Origin: Streptomyces sp. GESEQ-35
GTDB taxonomy: Bacteria > Actinomycetota > Actinomycetes > Streptomycetales > Streptomycetaceae
Length of the DNA stretch: 64,000 bases
NCBI RefSeq assembly: GCF_017948485.1
Contig: NZ_JAFFSX010000018.1
Location: forward strand, 1 to 64,000
Direction of reading: 5' to 3'
Below, one piece after another: positions 8,257 to 16,180 of this stretch (position 1 is the first letter of the stretch; each line of letters opens with the position of its first letter). The notes under the pieces were generated by a model. It was not told where the DNA came from. It saw only the letters and a program-made list of their open reading frames with translations, and made no database searches. Position numbers and translations under genes: made by a program.

Positions 8257-8847
8257 ATGGACATCGCGGGCGCGCGCAGGACGGCGTCCCGGATCGCCAC
8301 GGCGCTGCGGAGCTCGCGACGCGGCTTCGCCATGCGGGCCCTGGCGGCCGACCTCGCAACCGCACTCTCCGCGGACTCCAGACCCCCGACCGACGTCCGC
8401 ACGCTGTGTACCGCGCTGTGCGCGGAGATGAGCGCACGTCGCGGCGGGCGCCCCGTCGAGCTGCGCTTCGAGCGCTTCCCCGACGAGATCGAAGTGACCG
8501 GCCTGTGGGTCGAGTTCCAGGACTTCGACCTCGTCATCGTGGAGGATCGCGCCGAGGCCATGCAGCAACTGGTCATCCTCGGCCATGAGTTGTGGCACAT
8601 GCACGCGGGGCACACACACCATCACGCGGCCGCGGCGCACGCCCTCGCCGGACGGTCCGGCTGGGACTCCGTCGCCCTGACCGTGGCCGCCCGCAACGGC
8701 TCCCGCGAGACGGACGAGGCCGAGGCGGACGACTTCGGGCACCGGCTCGCGGCGGCGTTCCAGCCCTTCGTGGCCGGACAGGGACGCGAGGCCGCACCCG
8801 ACCCGCTCCAGAGGTCCCTCGGTTACCGCGGAGGCGGATCCCGGTGA
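8257..8847 (+). CDS. ImmA/IrrE-like zinc metallopeptidase
   Basis: A 196-residue soluble protein with a zinc-peptidase motif, HELWH, at residues 110-114 and downstream acidic residues (ETDEAEADDF, 151-160) expected to supply the third ligand. Such IrrE/ImmA-type proteases cleave regulators or act in toxin-antitoxin and phage contexts; Streptomyces copies are often labelled a toxin component. The start ATG 8257 follows AAGGGGGTGCG. Its stop overlaps the GTG of the next gene (GTGA), so it is translationally coupled to a 7-TM protein. No XRE antitoxin or substrate repressor is encoded next to it, which is unusual. The region 8093-8256 upstream holds the divergent promoters. Confidence 0.8.
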   Translation: MDIAGARRTASRIATALRSSRRGFAMRALAADLATALSADSRPPTDVRTLCTALCAEMSARRGGRPVELRFERFPDEIEVTGLWVEFQDFDLVIVEDRAEAMQQLVILGHELWHMHAGHTHHHAAAAHALAGRSGWDSVALTVAARNGSRETDEAEADDFGHRLAAAFQPFVAGQGREAAPDPLQRSLGYRGGGSR

Positions 8848-10076
8848 CGCATCTCCAACTGGCCGAGGGCCCGGTCGGGTTCCTCACCGGGCTGTACATA
8901 TCCTTCTGGCTTCCCGGCCTGGTCCTCGCCGCGGCCCTGACGATCAAGCTGCCCAGCATCGTCAAGCTGTGGCGGGACCCGCTGCTGCGTGCCGTGGGCG
9001 GCCTGCTGCTGCTCGCCTGCGCGGTGTTCGTCTTCGCCGCCCCGAGCACCATCGCCTGGACCAACCGGGTCACCGGCGTACCGAACATCGCGGCGCCCTG
9101 GGTGTACTCCCTGATCACCGCGCTGTCCGCGTCCTGGCTGCTGCTCGTCATCCACTGGCGCAACGGCCGTACCGAGCACCAGGCGCAGACGCGGCGCGCG
9201 ACCCGGTGGGTGGTCTCCGTCTACGCGGCCGTGGTGGTCGCACTGTGGGTCCTGTTCGCGCTCGCCGACGTACCGGTCGAACAGGTCCAGGACCTGGACA
9301 CGTACTACGCCACCACACCGTTCATGCGCGAGGAGATCCTCCTCTACCTGATCGTGCACACGGTCGCCTGTCTGATCACCGCCCGGCTCATCTGGGTCTG
9401 GATCCGCACCGACGGCCTCGACGGCTGGCTGCGCTGGGGGCTGCGGATCCTGAGCTTCGGCTACGTCACGAACCTCCTCTTCAGCGCCGCCAAGTTCACC
9501 GCCATCGTGGCCCGGTGGACCGGGCACGACCTGGACTGGCTCAACACGAACATCGCGCCGTCCGCCGCCTGCATCGGCGCCACCATGGTCGCGACCGGCG
9601 TCATCGTCCCGCACGCCGGGCAGTACCTCCAGGACCGCTGGATGGTCCACCGCCAACGCCGGAACCTCGGGCCGCTGGCCCGGCTCCTGCGGAGCGTCGC
9701 GGTCAGCCGTGAGCCCTGGGGCCTTCGCGCGACGCCCGAGATCCGCCTGATCCGCCGCGAGACCTACATCCGCGACGCGCTCCTCCAGCTCTCCCGCCAC
9801 CTCGACGAGGACCTACGACGACGGTCCTACGACACCGCCCTCGCGCTCGGCGCCGAGCACGGCCGGGCACAGGCCCTCGCCGCCGCCGTCACGATCCTGG
9901 ACGCCGTGGAGGCAGGGCGGCGCGACCCGGACGGCGACCACACGACCGCCCCCGACACCGCATACCTGTTGCAGGAGATCCAGGCCGTGTCCGAGGCCCT
10001 GCGCAGCCCCGACGAGATCACGGCGGTACGCGCCCGCGCCGCCGTCCCGGCAGAGAGCATGTCCGCGCATGAGTGA
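8844..10076 (+). CDS. Seven-TM membrane protein of the MAB_1171c-like family
   Basis: A 410-residue protein with about seven membrane spans in residues 10-250, then a cytosolic domain of about 160 residues rich in charged helices. It resembles the actinobacterial family annotated as MAB_1171c-like putative transporters, which repeatedly occur beside IrrE-type peptidases. The GTG start at 8844 overlaps the peptidase stop and is preceded by GGAGGCGG. Its end overlaps the next gene by 8 bp. Transport and signalling receptor are both possible roles; there is no ATPase, kinase or known substrate motif to decide. Confidence 0.75.
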   Translation: MTHLQLAEGPVGFLTGLYISFWLPGLVLAAALTIKLPSIVKLWRDPLLRAVGGLLLLACAVFVFAAPSTIAWTNRVTGVPNIAAPWVYSLITALSASWLLLVIHWRNGRTEHQAQTRRATRWVVSVYAAVVVALWVLFALADVPVEQVQDLDTYYATTPFMREEILLYLIVHTVACLITARLIWVWIRTDGLDGWLRWGLRILSFGYVTNLLFSAAKFTAIVARWTGHDLDWLNTNIAPSAACIGATMVATGVIVPHAGQYLQDRWMVHRQRRNLGPLARLLRSVAVSREPWGLRATPEIRLIRRETYIRDALLQLSRHLDEDLRRRSYDTALALGAEHGRAQALAAAVTILDAVEAGRRDPDGDHTTAPDTAYLLQEIQAVSEALRSPDEITAVRARAAVPAESMSAHE

Positions 10077-11481
10077 ACGCCCCTCCCCCGCCAGAGTCGC
10101 CGTCGTCCTCGGGGGATCCCACACCGGCATGCTCACGGCCCGCGCCCTGGTCGATCTCGCCGACCGGGTCGTCGTCGTGGAGCGCGACGAACTGCCCGCG
10201 GAACCCGCGCCCCGCAAGGGGCTCCCGCAGGCACGACACGTCCACCTGCTGTGGTCGGGCGGGGCCCTGGCCATGGAGGAACTGCTGCCGGGCAGCACCG
10301 AGGCGCTCCGCGCCGCCGGGGCGCGCCGGGCGCCGATCACCACGGACATGGTCGCTCTTTCGCCCGGCGGCTGGTTCCGCCGCTGGCCCGAGTCCCACCA
10401 CGTGATCCTGGCCGGACGGGACCTGCTCGACGCCACGATCCGCGCGCAGGTCCTCGCGGACGAGCGGATCGAGGTGCTCGGCGGCACGCAGGTGCTGGGG
10501 CTGGTGGGCAACTCGGAGGCGGTCACCGGGGTCCGGGTGCGGGAGCGCGACGGCCGGGAGAGGACGCTCGGGGCGGGCCTGGTCGTCGACGCCACCGGCC
10601 GGGGCTCCGCAACGCCCCGCTGGCTGACCGGCCTGGGGCTGCCCGCACCGGAGCGACGCGAGGTCGACTCAGGCCTGGCCTATGCCAGCCGGCTCTACCT
10701 CGCGCCGGAGCAGGCGCGCGGCGGCTTCCCGGTGATCAACGTACAGCCGGCCCCGCAGGACGGCGGACCCGGCCGCAACGGCGTCCTGCTGCCCATCGAG
10801 AACGGCCGTTGGCTCGCCACCCTCAGCGGCACCCGCGGCGGCGAACCCACTCCCGCGAACGCCTCGGGCGACGACTTCGTCCGCTTCGCCCGCGAGGAGT
10901 TGCGGCACCCGCTGATCGGCGACCTGCTCACACGGGCCGAGCCGCTGTCCGAAGTGGCGTTCACCCGCGCCACCGTCAACCGCCGGTACTTCTACGAGCG
11001 GATGCCGGCCTGGCCCGACAACCTCGCCGTCCTCGGCGACGCGCTCGCCGCGTACAACCCGGTCTACGGTCACGGCCTGGCGGTCGGCGCCCAGAGCGCC
11101 CTGATCCTCAGGGATGTCGTACGGCGTCGCGGCTGGGGTGCGCCCGGTCTGTCCCGCCGTATCCAGAAGGCGGTGGCCCGGCCGGTCGGCGCGGCGTGGG
11201 ATCTGGCGACCGGGCAGGACGTGTTCTACCCGGGGGCCACGGAGAACGGGCCCACCCTGCGCGACCGGCTCGTGGCCGCGTATGTGGACCGGCTGATGTA
11301 CACGGCCACGGGGAACGGGCGGATCGCCCGCCGCGTGACGGATGTGACGTCGCTTGAGCGGCGGGCGGAGGTGCTGTTGACTCCGTCGGTTTTGTTGGGG
11401 GCTGTGGTGGGGCCGTTGAAGGTGCCGTTGGCTGCGCCGCCGTTGACTGCGGAGGAGTTGAAGCGGGTGGGGTTGCAGTAG
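10069..11481 (+). CDS. FAD-dependent oxidoreductase / monooxygenase-like
   Basis: A 470-residue flavoprotein of the aromatic-hydroxylase fold. The N-terminal dinucleotide-binding segment is VAVVLGGSHTGMLTARAL, slightly variant from GxGxxG. The second FAD motif (NLAVLGDALAAYNPVYGHG, about residues 320-338) is intact, as is VVDATGRGS. The start ATG 10069 lies 8 bp inside the upstream gene. As the third gene of a coupled trio with a metalloprotease and a 7-TM protein, it may modify a small molecule sensed or exported by the membrane protein. Such enzymes also tailor polyketides and terpenoids. The substrate is unknown. Confidence 0.82.
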   Translation: MSERPSPARVAVVLGGSHTGMLTARALVDLADRVVVVERDELPAEPAPRKGLPQARHVHLLWSGGALAMEELLPGSTEALRAAGARRAPITTDMVALSPGGWFRRWPESHHVILAGRDLLDATIRAQVLADERIEVLGGTQVLGLVGNSEAVTGVRVRERDGRERTLGAGLVVDATGRGSATPRWLTGLGLPAPERREVDSGLAYASRLYLAPEQARGGFPVINVQPAPQDGGPGRNGVLLPIENGRWLATLSGTRGGEPTPANASGDDFVRFAREELRHPLIGDLLTRAEPLSEVAFTRATVNRRYFYERMPAWPDNLAVLGDALAAYNPVYGHGLAVGAQSALILRDVVRRRGWGAPGLSRRIQKAVARPVGAAWDLATGQDVFYPGATENGPTLRDRLVAAYVDRLMYTATGNGRIARRVTDVTSLERRAEVLLTPSVLLGAVVGPLKVPLAAPPLTAEELKRVGLQ

Positions 11482-11507
11482 GTGTTCGGGTGCGGGTGCG
11501 TGGGGGC

Positions 11508-11541
11508 TGAGCGCGCAGTTCCCCGCGCCCCTATGGGGCGC
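11508..11541. repeat. Dispersed hairpin repeat, copy 2 (truncated)
   Basis: A partial copy of the core, GCGCAGTTCCCCGCGCCCCT, followed by only the first few bases of the opposite arm. A 7-bp hairpin (11525-11541) remains. It lies between the convergent oxidoreductase and lactonase genes, a terminator position. Confidence 0.8.
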
Positions 11542-11546
11542 TCCAG

Positions 11547-12395
11547 TTACCCGGCGAATTTGGGTTGCCGTAGTCCCTTGCCTGCGGTCGGCACCACCAG
11601 TAGCGAACCCGCCATCGGGTGTGGCGTCTTCAGGCCCACCCGGGCTGTTGTGATGTAGAGGTCGGTCAGGTCGGGGCCGCCGAAGGTGCAGGCTGTGATC
11701 CGGGGGGTGGGGAGGGGGATTACGCGGTCCAGGTCGCCGGTGGGGGTGTAGCGGCGTACCGCTCCGCCGTCCCACAGCGCCACCCACACGCAGCCGTCGG
11801 CGTCGACGGTGAGGCCGTCGGGGAAGCCGGCGCCGTCCTCTATGTCGACGAAGGGGCGGCGGTTCGCGATGCGGCCGTCCTCGTGGTCGAAGATGTCGAC
11901 GCGGCGGGTCGGCGAGTCGATGTAGTACATCAGCCGGGCGTCGGGGCTCCACCCCGTGCCGTTGCTGACCGCCACGTCGTCGAGCACGGTCTCGGCGGAG
12001 CCGTCGTCGGTGAGGCGGGTGAGTGTGCCGCCGCCGGGTGCCTCGTCGTAGCGCATGGTGCCGGCCCAGAGGGAGCCGTCGGGGGCGACGGCGGCGTCGT
12101 TGGCGCGGCGGCCCGGGACCGGCTCGTGGTGGAGCCAGCGGAAGGTGTCGTCGGGGTCGAGGAGGGCGACCCCGTCCCGGAGGTTGAGGACGAGACCGCC
12201 ACCGGTGCGGGGCTTGACGGCGCCTATGTGCTGGTCGAGGGCGCGGATCGTACGGCGGCCGGAGAGGGGCTCGTAGGTGTGGAGCCGGGCGCCGAGGATG
12301 TCGATCCACAGGAGCCGCCGGCCGTCGGTGTCCCAGGTCGGGCCCTCGCCGAGCGTCGCCTCGGCGCGGACCGCCACGTCGTACGCGTAGGTCAT
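11547..12395 (-). CDS. SMP-30/gluconolactonase family lactonase
   Basis: A 282-residue six-bladed beta-propeller of the SMP-30 / LRE family, metal-dependent enzymes that hydrolyse sugar lactones such as glucono- or L-arabinono-lactone. Diagnostic pieces are LGEGPTWD (metal-binding Glu), GRRANDAAV and VSNGTGWSPD (metal-binding Asn) and FPDGLTVDADGCVWVA. The ATG at 12395 overlaps the IclR stop by ATGA, so repressor and enzyme are co-translated. Given a matching operator upstream of the arabinose-type ABC operon, an L-arabinonolactonase role is attractive but unproven. Confidence 0.87.
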   Translation of the reverse strand: MTYAYDVAVRAEATLGEGPTWDTDGRRLLWIDILGARLHTYEPLSGRRTIRALDQHIGAVKPRTGGGLVLNLRDGVALLDPDDTFRWLHHEPVPGRRANDAAVAPDGSLWAGTMRYDEAPGGGTLTRLTDDGSAETVLDDVAVSNGTGWSPDARLMYYIDSPTRRVDIFDHEDGRIANRRPFVDIEDGAGFPDGLTVDADGCVWVALWDGGAVRRYTPTGDLDRVIPLPTPRITACTFGGPDLTDLYITTARVGLKTPHPMAGSLLVVPTAGKGLRQPKFAG

Positions 12396-13165
12396 CCCAC
12401 GCTCCGGTGACCGAGGCGCTCGGAGAGTTCGACGGCGCCCTTGGCGGCGAGCTGCTCCAGTTCGACGCGGCGCTCGTCGCTCCAGCGGATCATGGGGACG
12501 GAGATGGAGAGCGCGGCGACGACCTGACCGGTGCGGTCACGGACCGGTGCGGCGACACAGGAGACGTCCGGATTGGACTCGCGGCTCTCCGCGGCGATGC
12601 CGCGCTGCCGGATCTCGTGCAGGGCCTCGCGCAGGGCGCCGGGGTCGGTGATGCTGTTGGGCGTCATGGCGACCAGTGGGACGTCGTCCGGGACGCGGGA
12701 GGTGAGCTCCGGCTCGGGGAGGGAGGCGAGCAGCATCTTGCCGACCGAGGTGCAGTGCGCGGGCAGCCGCCGGCCGGCCGCGGAGACCATGCGGACGGCG
12801 TGCGTCGAGTCGACCTTGGCGATGTAGATGACGTCGGTGCCCTCCAGGATCGCCACGTGTACGGTCTCGTCACAGGTCTCGGCGACCGACCGGGCGACCT
12901 GCTGTCCCTCGGCCGCGAGGTCCAGCTGCTCGGCGTACCGGCTGCCGAGCTGGTACGGACGTACGCCGAGCCGGTAGCGTCCCGGCTGACCCGGTACCTG
13001 GACGATGTACGACCGGGCGGCGAGCGTGGTGACCAGTTCGTGCACGGTGGTGCGCGGCAGCTGAAGCTTGCGCACGATGTCGGGGGCGGAGAGTGTGCCG
13101 TCCCCGTCGAGGAAGAGCTCGAGTATGTCGAGAGCCCGGGTCACGGCAGGTACGAGGCGTCCCAT
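12392..13165 (-). CDS. IclR family transcriptional regulator
   Basis: A 257-residue regulator. Residues 1-65 form a winged HTH (VTRALDILELFLDG, LSAPDIVRKLQLPRTTVHELV). Residues 80-250 form the IclR effector domain, with PAHCTSVGKMLLASL and VAALSISVPMIRW. IclR proteins typically sense aromatic or sugar-acid metabolites. It is transcribed with the SMP-30 lactonase gene (ATGA overlap) and probably autoregulates through TTCGA-N4-TCAAC at 13199-13212. Because tandem sites of the same form precede the arabinose ABC operon, it may control both units. Confidence 0.92.
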   Translation of the reverse strand: MGRLVPAVTRALDILELFLDGDGTLSAPDIVRKLQLPRTTVHELVTTLAARSYIVQVPGQPGRYRLGVRPYQLGSRYAEQLDLAAEGQQVARSVAETCDETVHVAILEGTDVIYIAKVDSTHAVRMVSAAGRRLPAHCTSVGKMLLASLPEPELTSRVPDDVPLVAMTPNSITDPGALREALHEIRQRGIAAESRESNPDVSCVAAPVRDRTGQVVAALSISVPMIRWSDERRVELEQLAAKGAVELSERLGHRSVG

Positions 13166-13198
13166 CTTCCGGCCCCCTCCCTTGTGTCGCTGGCTGCG

Positions 13199-13212
13199 TT
13201 CGAAATTTCAAC
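13199..13212. promoter_or_regulatory. Candidate IclR autoregulatory operator
   Basis: TTCGAAATTTCAAC, a 5-4-5 near-palindrome with an internal GAAATTTC, 34-47 bp upstream of the IclR start codon. It matches the sites in front of the sugar ABC operon in half-site and spacing. Confidence 0.5.
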
Positions 13213-13322
13213 AGCCGATCGGAATGACGAACACAGGCTACTCAAGGTGCGTTTACCCGGGCAATGGGGCGGCACGACCGATCGGCACGGGACCTGACGT
13301 CAGCCCTCACCGGGAGCGGACG

Positions 13323-14564
13323 TCAGCCCTGCACTTCGCCCACCCGTCCCCTCAGTCGCTGAGCCCGCAGTACCAGCTCCAGCTCGAAGCGCCGGTCCGG
13401 GTTGTCGATCTCGTCGCCCCACAGCTCCCTGATCTGGCGGAGGCGATAGCGGACGGTCTGGGGATGGACGCCGAGCCGGGCCGCCACCTCCGGTGCTCCA
13501 CCGCGGGTCTCCAGCCAGGCGAGAAGGGTCTCGGCGAGACGGCGGCCGTGGGTGGGGCCGCAGTGGGCCAGGGGGGCGAGGCACCTGAGGGCCAGGTCGT
13601 CGATCAGTTCCTCGGGCTGGAGCAGGACCAGCGCCTCGGTGTGCTCGGTGCAGTACAGGACGTCGCCGCCGGGCAGCAGCCGGCGTTCCATCAGACGTAC
13701 CGCCGCCTCGGCCCAGCGCAGCGACTTCGCGGCGTCCGCCAGCGGCACGGGCGGGCCGATCGCGCCCGACCAGCCGGTCAGCGCGCGGTGCAGCAGCTCG
13801 GGGCGGCCGGCGGCGTCCGGGTCGGGGACGACCATGCGGGGCTGCTCGTACTCCATGTCGAGGAGCACGCCCTGGCCGACGGCGGGGGCCACCGCCTCCC
13901 GGGCCGGGCGCAGCAGTACGCCCACCGAGACCTTCTCGGGCAGCGGCCAGCCGATCCGGGCGGCCCGTTCGCTGAGCGCGTCGGCCGGGTCGCCGCGGTG
14001 ATGCTCGGCCAGCAGCAGCTCCATCAGCCGGCGCTGGAGGCGCAGTCGTTCCCCGGCCTGCCGCGCCGCCGCCTCCGCATAGCCCCGTACCGACTGGTCG
14101 ACGAGGCCGTCGAGGTACTCGTAGCCCGCGTCGACCAGTTCGTACATCGCCGGGGGCGGGATCTCCACGCGCTGGCCGATCTCGGCGAAACGGCGCCAGG
14201 CCAGCCGTACGCCCATGCGGTAGATCGCTTGCAGGGAGTCCAGGCTTCGGCCGTTGAGGCCCTCGCCGCGGCCGAAGTCCTGGAAGACGCCCGGCGGTAC
14301 CGTCGGCCGTCCCTCCGCCGTCTCCAGATGCTGGACGAAGACCTCGATGGCACGGCGGATGCCGATCAGGGCCATCGGCTCACCCGACTCGTCGAGGACG
14401 ACGGGCAGATGGGGATACTCGCGGCGGATCTCGCGCAGGATCTCCTCGGCCAGGTCGGGCGCCTCGGACATGGCGATCGCGGCGAAACGGCGGACCTGGA
14501 GACGGGGGACGTCGAGCCAGGCCGAACGCGTCGGGACGACCGGTGAACGGGCGGGCTGCGTCAT
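13323..14564 (-). CDS. PucR family transcriptional regulator
   Basis: A 413-residue regulator of the CdaR/PucR type. The C-terminal 60 residues form the PucR HTH (LETRGGAPEVAARLGVHPQTV, RYRLRQIRELWG). The N-terminal two thirds are the RsbRD-like sensor and GGDEF-like region seen in these proteins (EEILREIRREYPHLP, IEVFVQHLETAEGRP). The chosen start ATG 14564 lies 14 bp after the stop of the DUF2613 gene; a TTG at 14582 is an alternative. Members control purine, amino-acid or fatty-acid metabolism and development in Streptomyces. No linked enzyme gene reveals the target. Confidence 0.85.
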   Translation of the reverse strand: MTQPARSPVVPTRSAWLDVPRLQVRRFAAIAMSEAPDLAEEILREIRREYPHLPVVLDESGEPMALIGIRRAIEVFVQHLETAEGRPTVPPGVFQDFGRGEGLNGRSLDSLQAIYRMGVRLAWRRFAEIGQRVEIPPPAMYELVDAGYEYLDGLVDQSVRGYAEAAARQAGERLRLQRRLMELLLAEHHRGDPADALSERAARIGWPLPEKVSVGVLLRPAREAVAPAVGQGVLLDMEYEQPRMVVPDPDAAGRPELLHRALTGWSGAIGPPVPLADAAKSLRWAEAAVRLMERRLLPGGDVLYCTEHTEALVLLQPEELIDDLALRCLAPLAHCGPTHGRRLAETLLAWLETRGGAPEVAARLGVHPQTVRYRLRQIRELWGDEIDNPDRRFELELVLRAQRLRGRVGEVQG

Positions 14565-14578
14565 TTGCTTCGCACCGG

Positions 14579-14731
14579 TCAACTCCCCTGGCCGGCTTGC
14601 TCATACGTGATCAGCGGGGTGTTCGGTTGGTCGGGCGTCGCCTCCAGGAGCGCGACGATGCCGAGGGCGGCTCCTGCGGCGAGTGCGGCGGCGGCCGCCA
14701 CGGTGAGCGCGGCGGCGAGCAGTCTGGACAT
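14579..14731 (-). CDS. Small DUF2613-like membrane protein (50 aa)
   Basis: A short gene easily missed. ATG 14731 starts a 50-residue protein beginning MSRLLAAALTVAAAAALA, one membrane helix (about residues 3-28), followed by a polar tail with ATPDQPNTPLITYEQAG. The architecture and the PNTPLITYEQ tail match the DUF2613 family of tiny actinobacterial proteins. The stop lies just upstream of the PucR start on the same strand, so the two form one transcript. A GGAAAGG sequence lies upstream of the ATG. Function is unknown. Confidence 0.75.
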   Translation of the reverse strand: MSRLLAAALTVAAAAALAAGAALGIVALLEATPDQPNTPLITYEQAGQGS

Positions 14732-14753
14732 CTCAGGGTCAGCCTTTCCGGAC

Positions 14754-14769
14754 AGATCTAAACAGATCT
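14754..14769. repeat. AGATCT direct repeat in promoter region
   Basis: Two AGATCT hexamers (14754-14759 and 14764-14769) at a 10-bp period, within ACAGATCTAA-ACAGATCTAG. They sit 23-38 bp upstream of the DUF2613-PucR start and may be part of its promoter or an operator. Confidence 0.4.
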
Positions 14770-14840
14770 AGACGTACTCGAAAGGTCACCCTCACCCCGG
14801 TGCCGGTCCCGTCCGGCAGAGGTTCAGTCTTGACTTTCCA

Positions 14841-14870
14841 TTGACACTCCGTCAAGGGTGCGCCTACGGT
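14841..14870 (+). promoter_or_regulatory. Housekeeping-type promoter for the DUF3068 gene
   Basis: TTGACA (14841-14846), 18-bp spacer, TACGGT (14865-14870), 64 bp upstream of the start codon. The -35 is also half of a small palindrome, TTGAC-N5-GTCAA (14841-14855). Confidence 0.6.
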
Positions 14871-14934
14871 TCCCGGCCCAGACGACCGCACGCGCACTGC
14901 CCTTAGCACTGTCCCAAGCCCTTGGAGTGCCAGG

Positions 14935-15924
14935 ATGCGCCGTACCGCCTCACCTTTTTCGCTGATTTTGCTCTGCCTCGGCACGTTCCTGCTGGTGCTG
15001 GCGCCGCTGCTGGCCTGGTACGTGGAGCCGCGTGCCGCCGTGAATCCGATCGACATCGACCAGACCGCCGTTTACCAAGGCACGGGTTCCGTCTTCGACG
15101 TGGAGAAGGTCGAGACCGTCCCCGACCAGGACATCACCATCACTCAGCGCGTCCGCGGCGACGTCGCCGAGAGCGAGCGCAGCGGGAAGGCCGCGGTCTG
15201 GGACGTGACGACCACCGTCGACACCGACAAGTCGCTGCCGGCGGCGGATCCGCACGACGCGCTGGACTTCGCACCGCACCGCTGGGTCAGCGACCGGCGG
15301 ACCAACCGGCCGGTGCACTGCTGTGGCGAGACGCCGTACATCGAGGGCGAGGCGTATCTGAAGTTCCCCTTCGACGTGCAGAAACGCTCCTATCAGTGGT
15401 GGGACAACACCGGGGAGCGCACGGTCACTTTGCAGTACCGGGGCGAGAAGAAGATCCAGGGCTACGAGGGCTACCGGTTCACCGGGACCGTTCCGGCCAC
15501 GCGGACCGGAACGCGACTCGTGCCCGGCGCCATCGTCGACCAGCCCGAACGCTCACAGGTGTTCGCCGAGGAGTGGTACGCCAACCACGGCATCGAGCTG
15601 GTCGTCGACCAGGCCACCGGCCGGGTGATCTACGCACAGACCGGCCCGCGCCGCACGCTGCGCGCACCGGGCGGGGACACGGATGCGGCGGTCCTCCTGG
15701 ACAGCAGGAAGATCGCATTCACGGACGAGACACAGGAGTTCGCGGTCGACCGGGCCGAGGAGGACAGCGGGCAGCTGCGCCTGGTGGGGCGGACCCTGCC
15801 GGTGGGTGCGGCCGTGGCCGGATTCGTACTCGCGGTGGTGGGTGGCGTTCTGGTGATACGTGGGCGGAAACATCCGGAAAGCGGCGGGGAATCCGAACAA
15901 TACCCACCGACGCTCACGATGTGA
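14935..15924 (+). CDS. DUF3068 family membrane-anchored protein
   Basis: A 329-residue protein with one membrane span near the N-terminus (FSLILLCLGTFLLVLAPLLA, residues 8-27) and another near the C-terminus (VGAAVAGFVLAVVGGVLVI, about 290-308). The roughly 260 residues between lie outside the membrane. This is the DUF3068 arrangement, found only in actinobacteria; some members are labelled PorA-family. A CC pair (HCCGETP) and many acidic residues are present. It starts at ATG 14935 after TTGGAGTGCCAGG. It lies 257 bp upstream of the glycan cluster on the same strand, so an envelope role is likely. Confidence 0.85.
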   Translation: MRRTASPFSLILLCLGTFLLVLAPLLAWYVEPRAAVNPIDIDQTAVYQGTGSVFDVEKVETVPDQDITITQRVRGDVAESERSGKAAVWDVTTTVDTDKSLPAADPHDALDFAPHRWVSDRRTNRPVHCCGETPYIEGEAYLKFPFDVQKRSYQWWDNTGERTVTLQYRGEKKIQGYEGYRFTGTVPATRTGTRLVPGAIVDQPERSQVFAEEWYANHGIELVVDQATGRVIYAQTGPRRTLRAPGGDTDAAVLLDSRKIAFTDETQEFAVDRAEEDSGQLRLVGRTLPVGAAVAGFVLAVVGGVLVIRGRKHPESGGESEQYPPTLTM

Positions 15925-16036
15925 TGTTCCGTCAGCTCCACAAAGCCCGGAAATTGTCACGCCGGTGAGTAGCAGCTTCGAACCACTGGGCGAAAACTGT
16001 CCACTCCCACATCTGAACACAGTGCGCCCACACCCC

Positions 16037-16068
16037 GTTCACAGGAGATATCCCCTCGTTCACAGGAG
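16037..16068 (+). repeat. Two GTTCACAGGAG repeats, 21-bp period
   Basis: GTTCACAGGAG at 16037-16047 and 16058-16068, spaced two helical turns apart, in the 256-bp gap before the glycan cluster. No other gene is visible in that gap. They are candidates for a tandem regulator-binding site. Confidence 0.4.
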
Positions 16069-16180
16069 GGTCCCACCCCTTCACCGGCGAAATCCACCTC
16101 ACCCCCACACGCACCACTCCCGCCCCACCGCGTTCTTCCCCCACCTTGAGTTCCGCACCCTGAGACGAGTTGGAGCACCG

